In this document: in pieces, positions 26,499-35,713 of the stretch
How positions within the stretch are numbered: the first letter of the stretch is position 1
Layout: every line of letters starts with the position of its first letter
Assembly: GCA_018266455.1 (NCBI GenBank)
Contig: JAFEAJ010000056.1
Location: 1 to 64,000, forward strand
Origin: Bacteroidota bacterium
GTDB lineage: Bacteria; Bacteroidota; Bacteroidia; Chitinophagales; Chitinophagaceae
Direction: 5' to 3'
DNA: 64,000 nucleotides
Notes under the pieces: generated by a model
Seen by the model: only the letters and a program-made list of their open reading frames with translations
The model's database searches: none
Told to the model about the DNA's origin: nothing
Made by a program: the position numbers and the translations under genes

Positions 26499-27311
26499 TT
26501 ATTTATTTTCGAGATGATCAAGTGCTTTTTTTACACTGCCATGTTCCAGGAGTATATTTTTTGCATCGTTGTATGAGCTGATTTTTGCTTTTTGCATCAG
26601 CATCTTCACTGCGCGATCAGTGATTTTTTTGTTGATGAGCATTACGTTCACCATCATATTATCTTCTACCCTGCCAAGCCGTATCATAACCGTCGTGCTG
26701 ATCATATCGAAGATCATCTTTTGTGCCGTTCCGCATTTCATCCTGGTACTGCCTGTCAAAAACTCCGGCCCGGTAATCACTTCCACCGGGCAATCTGACT
26801 GTTCTGCAATAGGAGAATCGAGATTGCTCACAATACAACCCGTGGCGATATTATTTTTTTTACAGGCTTCCAAAGCGCCCAGTACAAAAGGAGTGGTGCC
26901 GCTTGCTGAAATGCCGATGACAATGTCCTTTTTGTTGATGCCAGCGGCAACAAGCCTTTCCCATCCTTCCATATAATTGTCTTCCATTTCTTCCCTGGCT
27001 TCAGCCAAATGTTCAATGCCCCCTGCAAGTATTGAATTAAAAACACCCTTTTTTATTCCAAAAGTGGTTGGCAGCTCAATTACATCCAAAACGGAAAGGC
27101 GGCCTCCACTGCCGGCTCCGAGATAAAACATACGCCCGCCAGCTTTCAATTTTTCCACCACAACATGTATTAGCTTATTAAGCTGCGGGAGAGACCTTTC
27201 AATCGCGTTGGCGACCCTTGCATTTTCCATGTTGATCAAAGCGGTAATTTCTTCAACACTCTTTTTTTCAAGGCTGCGATGAGGGGACGGTTGCTCCGTA
27301 ATTTTTATCAT
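26499..27311 (-). CDS. murQ: N-acetylmuramic acid 6-phosphate etherase (MurQ/GckR-type SIS protein)
   Basis: 270 residues, slightly shorter than typical MurQ (about 300). The SIS-domain signature GAGSGGRLSVLDVIELPTTFG carries the conserved Glu, followed by LAEAREEMEDN with a second acidic cluster, GISASGTTPFVLGALE, and GPEFLTGSTRMKCGTAQK. Family knowledge: MurQ removes D-lactate from MurNAc-6-phosphate to give GlcNAc-6-phosphate in cell-wall recycling, in the cytosol. Divergent from the DeoR regulator gene, with which it shares a 110-bp intergenic region containing a motif also found upstream of the aldolase and sialidase genes. Confidence 0.85.
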   Translation of the reverse strand: MIKITEQPSPHRSLEKKSVEEITALINMENARVANAIERSLPQLNKLIHVVVEKLKAGGRMFYLGAGSGGRLSVLDVIELPTTFGIKKGVFNSILAGGIEHLAEAREEMEDNYMEGWERLVAAGINKKDIVIGISASGTTPFVLGALEACKKNNIATGCIVSNLDSPIAEQSDCPVEVITGPEFLTGSTRMKCGTAQKMIFDMISTTVMIRLGRVEDNMMVNVMLINKKITDRAVKMLMQKAKISSYNDAKNILLEHGSVKKALDHLENK

Positions 27312-27369
27312 AAACTATGCGGGTATGTTTGTTTGCGTTTTTTTTCTGGATTTTTTTATAAAAATATGT

Positions 27370-27381
27370 AAATTCATGCAA
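27370..27381. promoter_or_regulatory. candidate regulator-binding motif shared with 22437-22448
   Basis: AAATTCATGCAA is the exact reverse complement of TTGCATGAATTT at 22437-22448. Both sites lie in divergent intergenic regions of the same amino-sugar locus, here between murQ and the DeoR gene. Confidence 0.35.
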
Positions 27382-27421
27382 AATATCTTTATTTTTATAT
27401 TAAGAATTACCGAAACCTACT

Positions 27422-28174
27422 ATGCTGAAGGAAGAAAGACATAAAATTATTTTAAAAGAAATCAACCTGCACAACAAAATATTGTCAACAGATTTAAGAG
27501 ATCAACTTGCTGTTTCTGAAGATACTATACGAAGAGACCTCAATGAATTGTCTGATCTGGGATTGATTTTGAAAGTGCATGGAGGCGCAATGAGCAAGAC
27601 ATTTCACTACCCCTTTAACGGGCAAAATGAGGTTTACGCCTTGCAGGCAAAGCAGGTTATTGCGGATAAAGCAATCAGTCTTTTCAAGCCCGATATGCTT
27701 ATTTTGCTGGAAGGCGGCACCACAATTATGGAGATTGCCAAGCGCATTCCAAGTGATTTGAGCGCTACTTTTTTTACTGTTAGCCCGCACATTGCGCTGG
27801 CTTTGGCAGAGCATGAACATATTGAAGTGATCTCTATTGGAGGAAAACTTTCAAAAAATTACAATATCCACACCGGGGCAAGTGTAATTAATGAGCTGAA
27901 CAACATAAAAATTGATTTGAGCATTATTGGCACAAATGGCATTTCGCTCAATGAAGGGCTTACTGATTCTGACTGGGAGGTGGTCCATGTGATCAAAGCG
28001 ATGATCGGGAATGCAAAAAAAACAGCTGTCGTGAGCATTGCAGAAAAATTCAATTCTGTTCAAAAAATCAGGATTTGCGATTTGTCTGCCATTGATTACA
28101 TCATTACTGAGCTGTCGCCGGAAAACTCAATTTTAGCAGCATATGCAGGGAGAGAAAAGCCCCATTTGCTTTGA
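27422..28174 (+). CDS. DeoR/GlpR family transcriptional regulator
   Basis: 250 residues, standard length. The N-terminal DeoR helix-turn-helix is clear (ERHKIILKEINLHNKILSTD, then LAVSEDTIRRDLNELSDLG, ending LILKVHGGAM). The C-terminal DeoRC sugar-phosphate sensor follows (DMLILLEGGTTIMEIAKRIP, VSIGGKLSKNYNIHTGASV, DLSIIGTNGISLNEGLTDSDWEV, IRICDLSAIDYIIT). Family knowledge: repressors released by phosphorylated sugars. Its position between murQ and susC/susD makes it the probable local regulator of this locus. Candidate operator motifs are at 27370-27381 and 22437-22448. Confidence 0.92.
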   Translation: MLKEERHKIILKEINLHNKILSTDLRDQLAVSEDTIRRDLNELSDLGLILKVHGGAMSKTFHYPFNGQNEVYALQAKQVIADKAISLFKPDMLILLEGGTTIMEIAKRIPSDLSATFFTVSPHIALALAEHEHIEVISIGGKLSKNYNIHTGASVINELNNIKIDLSIIGTNGISLNEGLTDSDWEVVHVIKAMIGNAKKTAVVSIAEKFNSVQKIRICDLSAIDYIITELSPENSILAAYAGREKPHLL

Positions 28175-28252
28175 ACGGGCCAAACAAAAGGAATACCTGA
28201 TTTTAGAAAATGACATAACTAAAACGATTTATTAACTGCCAAATCAATTAAA

Positions 28253-31200
28253 ATGAACCAAAGACTTTCTGCAGGGCGCTTAATTCAGTGGCTAACGCTC
28301 TTTTTAAGCTTCATGCTTTTCGTTTGCACGATCGTTAATGCGCAGGAAAAAGCATCTCCCGTTCTTATTAAAGGAAAAGTAACTGAGGCAAACGGCACCC
28401 CTCTATCCGGGGCAAATGTTGTGGAAAAAGGGGCAAAAGCCGGAGTATTCACTGACTATGATGGCAATTTCAGCATCAGTGTTTCCAAAGCCAATGCCAT
28501 TCTGCTTATTTCGTATGTCGGGTACAGCAACCTTGAAATTGCTTTAGATGGAAAGGTTTCTGTGAATGCAGTACTGCAGCCCGCCACCAGCAGCACGCTT
28601 TCCGGCGTTGTAGTTACTGCGTTGGGCATAACGAGGAACAAGCGCTCCCTGGGCTATGATGTGGGGCAGGTATCGGGTGAAGACATGAACCATGTAGCTC
28701 AAACCAACCCGCTGAATGCAATGGCTGGAAGGGTGTCAGGAATGGCTGTCAGTTCTACCGGCGCCTCGCCGACAGCAACTGTCAGTGTAGTGATCCGCGG
28801 GATCAGGTCTTTGAATAACGATAACCAGCCGCTTTTTGTAGTAGACGGCGTCCCATTAAAAAACAGTTTGAATAACATCGGGACCAACAACGGCAGCGGG
28901 AACCTTGTGGATTATGGGAATACCATTTCTGATATCAACCCCAATGACATTGAAAGCATTTCAGTCCTGAAAGGCCCAAGCGCAGCAGCGTTGTATGGTT
29001 CAAGAGCCGGCAATGGAGTAATAATCATCACTACAAAATCAGGGAAAAAAGCTAAGGGCCTGGGCATCTCCTTCAGTTCAACCAATGAAGCAGCGACCCC
29101 TTACCACTATTTCCCTACCAACCAGAGCTATACTGTAGGAACTGACCCCTACACCACTCCAAACGGATTCAATAGCTGGAACGGCGTATTGGTAGACCTT
29201 GCCGGAACCGACACTTACCGCTTTGGCACCCCGTTAAATAAAGGGCTTATGGCTATACAGTGGAACAGCCCGATGGATGCGAATGGCAATTATGTGGCAT
29301 TGCCGATGGTAGGCCATAATAACCTGAAAAACTTTGTGCAAACAGGCTTCAACACTGTAAATACCATTTCAATTGAAAACTCATCTGAAAAAGACAATTA
29401 TCGCTTCTCCTATTCAAACATGTTGGACAGGGGCGTAATCCCAACAACGGGGCTGGTAAAGCACAATCTTTCCCTCAACCTGGAGCACAAAATCAGCAAT
29501 GGCTTCAAGCTGTTCACGTCTATCAACTATGCCAGGTCCAACTCTGATAATGTAGCTTCTGGCGATTCTCATGGAGTATTGGCCGATGTAGCCTATCTGT
29601 CTCCCAGTGTTAATGTCATGCAAATGAAAAATTACTGGATTACCCCGGGCCTGCAACAAAGAAAAGCGCTACCGCCGGTAGGGGTAGATCAAAGCCCTGA
29701 TGTGCTTGATCCTTATGACAATGGCGATGATAATCCCTGGTTTGTCCTGCACGAAGTGAAAAATTCATTCTTGCGCAACCATATTTTCGGCAATATAAAA
29801 GCAAGCTTTACATTTAGCCCGCATTTAACCGCATTCGTGCGCTATTCGCAGGACCTGGCTTACGAAAATCGTGAGACCAAAATTTCAAAAAGCTTCAACA
29901 CCGAGCTAAAAGGTTATTATGGCTTAACCAACCTGTACAATACAGAAAGCAACACTGATGCACTTATAACTTATCATAATTATTTTTTGCAGAATTTTGA
30001 CATCTCTGCTTCTGCCGGAGGGAATATTCAATATGTTTATGGGTCAAACAACCAGGCTTACTCAGCATCTGGAGCAGGCATCCTTGCCCCGGGCCTCTTT
30101 AACCTATCGAACATTGCGCAGGCAAATATCCGTTACAATAATTACTGGTATCAAAAAGCTATTTACAGCTTGTACGCAACAGCATCTTTAGGTTATCACG
30201 ATTTTGCGTACCTGGACCTCACCGGCAGGAATGACTGGTCAAGCACGCTTCCCTTAAATAATAATTCTTATTTCTATCCTTCAGCATCATTGAGTTTGTT
30301 GCTGAATAAAATGTTCAACTTTGGCGATAAAGTGAGCCTGGTGAAATTGCGCGGTGGCTGGGCCAGCGTGGGCAAGGATACTGACCCTTATAACCTCTAT
30401 GCTTTATTGGGTATGGGCAGTTTTGGGGGAACTACCATTGAATCACTTTCGGGAACATTAAAAAATCCTAACCTGAAACCAGAACAGGCTATTTCAACCG
30501 AAATTGGCGCCGAACTGGCTTTTTTCAAAAGCAGGCTGCGCATTGAAGGAACTGTTTACCGTTCCGATAACAAGAACCAGATCCTCAGCACAAGCATTGC
30601 CGGGTCTTCAGGTTATACAAGCAGCCAATTTAATGCTGGGCTGATCCGCAGCCAGGGCATAGAAATATCATTGGGTGGCACTATCATTTCTAAGAAAGAT
30701 TTTACATGGGATTTAAACGTAAACTATTCCAAGAACAATGCTTATGTAATGTCGCTTGCTGCCGGCGTTCCGTACTATATGTTCTGGCAGGCCGGGGCCA
30801 GCGGCTCATGGACCTATGCCAAAGGGCAGCCGATCCCGAATTCTTTTGATGCCAAAGGCAACCAGGTTTACAGCGATGGAAAAATCGGGCAGCTTTGGGA
30901 CAATGCGCTTGCAACAGTTACCGATAAGTCATCACCTTACTACGGTTATCCTTTGTTAGATGATGGAGGTATTTTGCAAAAAGTAAACAACGGTGATTTT
31001 CAGCATAAGATAGTTGCAGGAAATTTTAACCCAAAATTGTTAATGGGATTTCAGACCACATTAACTTATAAGATTTTTACGTTATCTGCAAACGTTGATA
31101 TGCGCCTCGGCGGCATCTTCTATTCCAACACCTATCGCTATATGGGATCAGATGCAGCTTTGCGCAGGCAGGAAAATGTGGGCATCCCTATTCCTGACGC

Positions 31201-31765
31201 ATATAAAAATAATATCCCAGCCTACCTCAAATCAAACCCTGACAATTTCATTAAGGTTACCGGTTTCCAACAATACCGCCTTGTAGGCGGCCCTACTACT
31301 GAAACCGGAGGGTTCCCCTACACCAATAACGGTATCACCATTAATGATGGCGCTTTCTATCCCGGTGTTTACGATGATGGCAATGGCGGCTATGTTGAGA
31401 ACCTTGGAGATCCTAATCTTACCAAATACGACAACTATGAAGATGCTGTTACCAATGGCCCCTGGCAATTCGGCAGGATGAACATGTTTGACGCCTCTTA
31501 TATAAAATTAAGAGAGCTGAGCATTTCAGCACAATTGCCTGCAAAACTGGCATCAGCCTTAAAACTACAGGGACTGTCATTGGGAGTGTACACCAGGAAC
31601 CTGATTATCTGGACCAAAGCCAAAGCAGGCGTTGATCCCGAGCTCGCTTTCCAGTACCAGGCCGGGGCGCAAGGCAATGGGTCTCAATTCAGGCAAGGTA
31701 TCGAATACTATAATATTACTCCATGGACAATCCCATTAGGAGTTAGGCTCAATGTTCGTTTTTAA
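28253..31765 (+). CDS. SusC/RagA family TonB-linked outer membrane glycan importer
   Basis: 1170 residues. A signal peptide (about 1-30) is followed by a carboxypeptidase-D-like regulatory domain (IKGKVTEANGTPLSGANVVE), then the plug with VVTALGITRNKRSLGYDVGQ, NPLNAMAGRVSGM, IRGIRSLNNDNQPLFVVDG and SVLKGPSAAALYGSRAGNG. A long beta-barrel closes with RLNVRF. Family knowledge: with SusD it imports oligosaccharides through the outer membrane using TonB energy. It starts 78 bp after the DeoR gene and is followed 31 bp later by its SusD partner. No anti-sigma-interacting (STN) extension is present, fitting DeoR rather than sigma/anti-sigma control. Confidence 0.95.
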   Translation: MNQRLSAGRLIQWLTLFLSFMLFVCTIVNAQEKASPVLIKGKVTEANGTPLSGANVVEKGAKAGVFTDYDGNFSISVSKANAILLISYVGYSNLEIALDGKVSVNAVLQPATSSTLSGVVVTALGITRNKRSLGYDVGQVSGEDMNHVAQTNPLNAMAGRVSGMAVSSTGASPTATVSVVIRGIRSLNNDNQPLFVVDGVPLKNSLNNIGTNNGSGNLVDYGNTISDINPNDIESISVLKGPSAAALYGSRAGNGVIIITTKSGKKAKGLGISFSSTNEAATPYHYFPTNQSYTVGTDPYTTPNGFNSWNGVLVDLAGTDTYRFGTPLNKGLMAIQWNSPMDANGNYVALPMVGHNNLKNFVQTGFNTVNTISIENSSEKDNYRFSYSNMLDRGVIPTTGLVKHNLSLNLEHKISNGFKLFTSINYARSNSDNVASGDSHGVLADVAYLSPSVNVMQMKNYWITPGLQQRKALPPVGVDQSPDVLDPYDNGDDNPWFVLHEVKNSFLRNHIFGNIKASFTFSPHLTAFVRYSQDLAYENRETKISKSFNTELKGYYGLTNLYNTESNTDALITYHNYFLQNFDISASAGGNIQYVYGSNNQAYSASGAGILAPGLFNLSNIAQANIRYNNYWYQKAIYSLYATASLGYHDFAYLDLTGRNDWSSTLPLNNNSYFYPSASLSLLLNKMFNFGDKVSLVKLRGGWASVGKDTDPYNLYALLGMGSFGGTTIESLSGTLKNPNLKPEQAISTEIGAELAFFKSRLRIEGTVYRSDNKNQILSTSIAGSSGYTSSQFNAGLIRSQGIEISLGGTIISKKDFTWDLNVNYSKNNAYVMSLAAGVPYYMFWQAGASGSWTYAKGQPIPNSFDAKGNQVYSDGKIGQLWDNALATVTDKSSPYYGYPLLDDGGILQKVNNGDFQHKIVAGNFNPKLLMGFQTTLTYKIFTLSANVDMRLGGIFYSNTYRYMGSDAALRRQENVGIPIPDAYKNNIPAYLKSNPDNFIKVTGFQQYRLVGGPTTETGGFPYTNNGITINDGAFYPGVYDDGNGGYVENLGDPNLTKYDNYEDAVTNGPWQFGRMNMFDASYIKLRELSISAQLPAKLASALKLQGLSLGVYTRNLIIWTKAKAGVDPELAFQYQAGAQGNGSQFRQGIEYYNITPWTIPLGVRLNVRF

Positions 31766-31796
31766 TACCATACTGTAACATCCAAAACATAATACA

Positions 31797-33572
31797 ATGA
31801 AGCGCACGAATAAACTTATAATACTCATATTCATTTCAACAATGATCGGGGCTGGGATAAGCTCTTGTAAAAAATTCTCAGTCCTTAATAATGACCCCAA
31901 CCACATCACCCCTACTGACGCCTCTCCCGATTATCTTATGGCAGGCGTGCTCACCAGTACTGCCACGGACTATGGCAATTTGGGATCAGGGTTATTATCA
32001 GGCGCCATGCAGCAAACCTACCAGGATGCATGGGGCTCCCAATTCAGCGATTACGAGTGGGGCACAACTGACTGGACTGCCAACTATGCGACGCTTAACA
32101 ATAACAAGCTTTTGTATCAAAAAGCGCAGGCCTATGGATGGGATTTTCATCAGGGAGTGGCTTTGGTGATGAGGGCTTTCAATTTTGCAATTATTGCAGA
32201 CCTTTGGGGAGATGCCCCTGATTCCATTGCATTGAAAGGAGACCAGGGAGGCGTGGAAAACCAATACCCCGCATTTGACACGCAAGAGCAGATCTATACG
32301 AAAGCAATAGCCGATTTGAATGCAGCAGTGTCTCATTTTTCCGGCACCATGAGCCAGCATCCGGAAATCACCAGCATCACTCAGTCGTCTGATGTTTTTT
32401 ATGGCGGAGACCCCGTTAAATGGAAGCGATTGGCTTACTCATTGTTGCTGAGGTATTACTTAAGGCTTTCTGCTAAATGGAACGTACAATCGCAGGTAGA
32501 AGCCATTGCAGACAGCGTTTTTCAAAGCACAGGCGACGATTGCTTAATGCCTTTTCCGGGAGCTGACCAGGGTAGCTCATACCAGTTCTGTTCCCTTTTC
32601 AATAGCGCATCGGGTTATCGCAGGAATAAAATGTGCGGGACGTTGACCATGAAAATGAAAGCGCTAAAAGACCCCAGGATCGTGATCATGGCACAGCCTA
32701 TCGTTACTCCTACTGTTGTTGATGCCTCCAAATTTACACCGGGCGATAACACAACAGCCTTTAACATCATTAACGGCATCCGTTACCTGAACCCCGCCTG
32801 GGCCACAGCCAACAGCTATAAACAATTTGACCCTGCTACCTATTCACAAGACAGGCCTTACGGAGCCTTAAGAGCGAATATCATGAACCTTTATGATACG
32901 TCATCAGTTTATGTAGGCATTCCTATCAGCTATGAAAACTATGTCGACTTTCAGTACAATCTCAATGGGTCGGGCACACAATCTGCTTCTCTAAGCAATT
33001 ACGTGTCTTACCTGCGAACAGACATATATGATAACCCAAGCGGCCCCCTGTTGGCTGAAAGGCTGGCATCATATAGTGAAATTTGTTTTGACCTTGCTGA
33101 AGCTGCATTAAAAAACTGGAACGTGAACGGAACAGCTCAGGATTGGTATAACAAAGGCATTGAAGCTTCATTCGACACATGGCAGGTATTCAGCTCTTAC
33201 CAATCTGATGTAAACAACTATTATGGTTGTGTCAAAAATCTTTCTTCTTATATGGCCCAACCCTCAGTAGCTTTTGACGGAACACTACAAAGGATCATAG
33301 AACAAAAATGGATTGCCTCATGGCAGGCATGCTATGAATCGTATATGGATTGGAGAAGGACAGGATATCCTGCCATCACCATCGGTTGGGCCTCAAGCCG
33401 CGGCGCTATTCCTGTACGTTTTGCTTATGGCGCACAGGAAATGCAGGCAAATCCGACCAATGCTCAGGCAGCTATTGACAAACTGAATCCATCACAGTTC
33501 ATCGGCCCAGACGGGAACAACAGTTCCTGGTCGAAATTCTGGTTAATTAACGGCACCGGGCAGCCCTGGTAA
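31797..33572 (+). CDS. SusD/RagB-like nutrient-binding outer membrane lipoprotein
   Basis: 591 residues. Lipoprotein signal with the lipobox Cys in GAGISSCKKFSVLNNDPN. The body is of the SusD-like alpha-helical repeat type: SPDYLMAGVLTSTATDYGN, QGVALVMRAFNFAIIADLWG, AKWNVQSQVEAIADSV, RLASYSEICFDLAEAALKN and RIIEQKWIASWQACYESYMD, ending KFWLINGTGQPW. Family knowledge: it caps the SusC barrel and binds glycans at the cell surface. The wording of its motifs is closest to the SusD-like_2 branch. Confidence 0.93.
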   Translation: MKRTNKLIILIFISTMIGAGISSCKKFSVLNNDPNHITPTDASPDYLMAGVLTSTATDYGNLGSGLLSGAMQQTYQDAWGSQFSDYEWGTTDWTANYATLNNNKLLYQKAQAYGWDFHQGVALVMRAFNFAIIADLWGDAPDSIALKGDQGGVENQYPAFDTQEQIYTKAIADLNAAVSHFSGTMSQHPEITSITQSSDVFYGGDPVKWKRLAYSLLLRYYLRLSAKWNVQSQVEAIADSVFQSTGDDCLMPFPGADQGSSYQFCSLFNSASGYRRNKMCGTLTMKMKALKDPRIVIMAQPIVTPTVVDASKFTPGDNTTAFNIINGIRYLNPAWATANSYKQFDPATYSQDRPYGALRANIMNLYDTSSVYVGIPISYENYVDFQYNLNGSGTQSASLSNYVSYLRTDIYDNPSGPLLAERLASYSEICFDLAEAALKNWNVNGTAQDWYNKGIEASFDTWQVFSSYQSDVNNYYGCVKNLSSYMAQPSVAFDGTLQRIIEQKWIASWQACYESYMDWRRTGYPAITIGWASSRGAIPVRFAYGAQEMQANPTNAQAAIDKLNPSQFIGPDGNNSSWSKFWLINGTGQPW

Positions 33573-33598
33573 CAGAAGGCTCGTGTAGAAATATTATA

Positions 33599-35641
33599 AT
33601 GATCTTAAAAAGTATTCTGCTATTTGTTTTGGTAGCGGCAGGCGGCGGCGCACAGGCACAGGTTAACAACACATTTAACCTGATGCCAGCCCCTGCCCGC
33701 TTAACCACCAACTCGAATAAAATATATATTGAACAACGGTTTCGTATATGCGTAAAAGGCAGCCCCGATAAGCGCCTCTATGCCGAAGCATCCAGGTTTA
33801 TCAGGAGGTTAAGCAACCAAACCGGTATCTTTCTCGACAAGCAAGGCTTTGTGACACCTGCTGACAGCGTTGATGCCTCTGCCACATTGCTAATCTACGC
33901 TCAACGACCAGGCAAACTCAAATTGAACGATGACGAAAGCTATTCCATTCAAACCAACAACCAACAAATTTCAATACAGGCAGCTACAGATATTGGCGCC
34001 ATCCATGCGCTGGAAACATTGCTGCAATTAGTAAGCGCTGATGCAACCGGCTATTATTTCCCCGGCATAGAAATCTATGACCAGCCGCGATTTGCATGGC
34101 GCGGGCTGCTGCTCGATGTGGCTTTGCATTTTATGCCGGTCGATGTAGTCAAAAGAACACTGGATGGGATGGCAGCCGTGAAGATGAATGTGCTGCACCT
34201 CCATCTCTGTAACGACCAGGGTTTCAGGGTCGAATCAAAACTTTTTCCAAAACTGCAGCAGGTGGCTTCAGATGGGATGTACTATACCCAGGAAGAAATA
34301 AAAGATATCGTTGGTTATGCAGGCCAAAGAGGAATCAGGATAGTTCCTGAATTTGTAGTGCCGGCACACACCACAGCTATACTAACAGCATATCCGGCAT
34401 TTGCCAGCATAAAAAGAGATTATAAACTGCAGCGCTATTTTGGCGTTTTCGACCCCGTAATGGACCCCACAAATGAAAAGCTTTATCCTTTCCTCCAAAA
34501 ATTGTTCAGGGAAATGTCTTCTCTTTTCCCAGATGCCTATTTTCATATCGGTGGAGATGAAAACACCGGGAAAGACTGGGAAGCCAATCCGCGTATCAGA
34601 TCTTTCATGCAATTGAAAGGCATGAAAAGGTACATGGACCTGCAAACTTATTTCAATAAAAGGTTGTTGCCGATCATCGAAGGCCTCGGCAAGAAAATGA
34701 TTGGCTGGGACGAAATCCTTCAACCCGGCATTCCAAAGAAAGTAGTGATCCAGTCCTGGCGTGGCAACGAAAGCTTTTATAGCGCAGTGAGAGAAGGCCA
34801 TAAAGCCATCCTTTCTTATGGATATTATATTGACCTCATTCAGCCTGCCTCCTACCATTACCTGAATGACCCGATCCCTGACAGCACCTCTTTAACTGAT
34901 GAAGAAAAGAAGAATATTCTTGGCGGCGAAGCCACCATGTGGAGCGAAATGGTAACGCCCGTTACAGTCGATTCGAGGATATGGCCTCGCACCGCTGCCA
35001 TTGCAGAAAGGTTATGGTCTCCAAAAACAGTGAACGATGTAGATGATATGTACCGCAGGCTCGATATTGTCAGCCTTCACCTTGAAGCACTCGGCTTGCA
35101 GCACCTTGTTTATAAAGAAATGCTGATGCGCCAGCTTTGCAATGGCACATATATCCATCCGCTTGAAATACTGGCAAGCGTTATTGAGCCGCTAAAAATT
35201 TATGAGCGCAATGAAGGCGACACCATGTATACTGTTTTTTCGCCTTTTACAAAATTGGCAGACGTAGCTTCCCCAGATCAATCCGAGCCAAGGGTTTTCA
35301 ATAAAGAAGTTGAAGAATTTTTAGCCCGCCCGTCCACTGCTCTTGAACAGGAAATCATGAACAAACTTATTCTTTGGAAAGAAAATGACCTGCAGTTCAA
35401 AAAACTGCTCCCCGGTGCTCCTGTGCTGCAGGAAGCTGCTCCATTGTCTGCGCATCTTGCGTTACTTTCTGAAGCAGCATTGGAAGCGCTTCAGTTTTTG
35501 AACGACCACAAAAGCCCGGGCGATACATGGCTCTCTGAAAAAATGGAAATCATAAAAAAAGCCAGGCAACAAAGCGGGCGGTGCGAGCTGCAAGTGACAG
35601 GCGCCATTCAAAAATTGATTGCTAACGCTGTTTTGAAATAA
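33599..35641 (+). CDS. secreted beta-N-acetylhexosaminidase (GH20)
   Basis: 680 residues with a signal peptide (about 1-20). An N-terminal GH20b-type domain (LMPAPARLTTNSNK onward, 20-150) precedes the GH20 barrel (about 155-480): FAWRGLLLDVALHFMP, MNVLHLHLCNDQGFRVESK and the catalytic Asp-Glu pair in YFHIGGDEN. MIGWDEILQPG, VVIQSWRGNE and GGEATMWSEMV follow. The C-terminal 180 residues are helical and poorly characterised. Family knowledge: releases terminal GlcNAc/GalNAc from glycans or chitooligosaccharides in the periplasm. It follows susD by 26 bp and gives the locus its amino-sugar signature. Confidence 0.93.
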   Translation: MILKSILLFVLVAAGGGAQAQVNNTFNLMPAPARLTTNSNKIYIEQRFRICVKGSPDKRLYAEASRFIRRLSNQTGIFLDKQGFVTPADSVDASATLLIYAQRPGKLKLNDDESYSIQTNNQQISIQAATDIGAIHALETLLQLVSADATGYYFPGIEIYDQPRFAWRGLLLDVALHFMPVDVVKRTLDGMAAVKMNVLHLHLCNDQGFRVESKLFPKLQQVASDGMYYTQEEIKDIVGYAGQRGIRIVPEFVVPAHTTAILTAYPAFASIKRDYKLQRYFGVFDPVMDPTNEKLYPFLQKLFREMSSLFPDAYFHIGGDENTGKDWEANPRIRSFMQLKGMKRYMDLQTYFNKRLLPIIEGLGKKMIGWDEILQPGIPKKVVIQSWRGNESFYSAVREGHKAILSYGYYIDLIQPASYHYLNDPIPDSTSLTDEEKKNILGGEATMWSEMVTPVTVDSRIWPRTAAIAERLWSPKTVNDVDDMYRRLDIVSLHLEALGLQHLVYKEMLMRQLCNGTYIHPLEILASVIEPLKIYERNEGDTMYTVFSPFTKLADVASPDQSEPRVFNKEVEEFLARPSTALEQEIMNKLILWKENDLQFKKLLPGAPVLQEAAPLSAHLALLSEAALEALQFLNDHKSPGDTWLSEKMEIIKKARQQSGRCELQVTGAIQKLIANAVLK

Positions 35642-35713
35642 ATACTGTTCCGCAAAACCACCCTATTACAATACCAATTTTGGTTTTGTGCACATCAATG
35701 ATATACGTTGCGT

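Noticed and set aside
26499..27311. MurQ suspected to be truncated because it is about 30 residues short
   Set aside because: All conserved motifs from N- to C-terminus are present, so it is a short but complete member.
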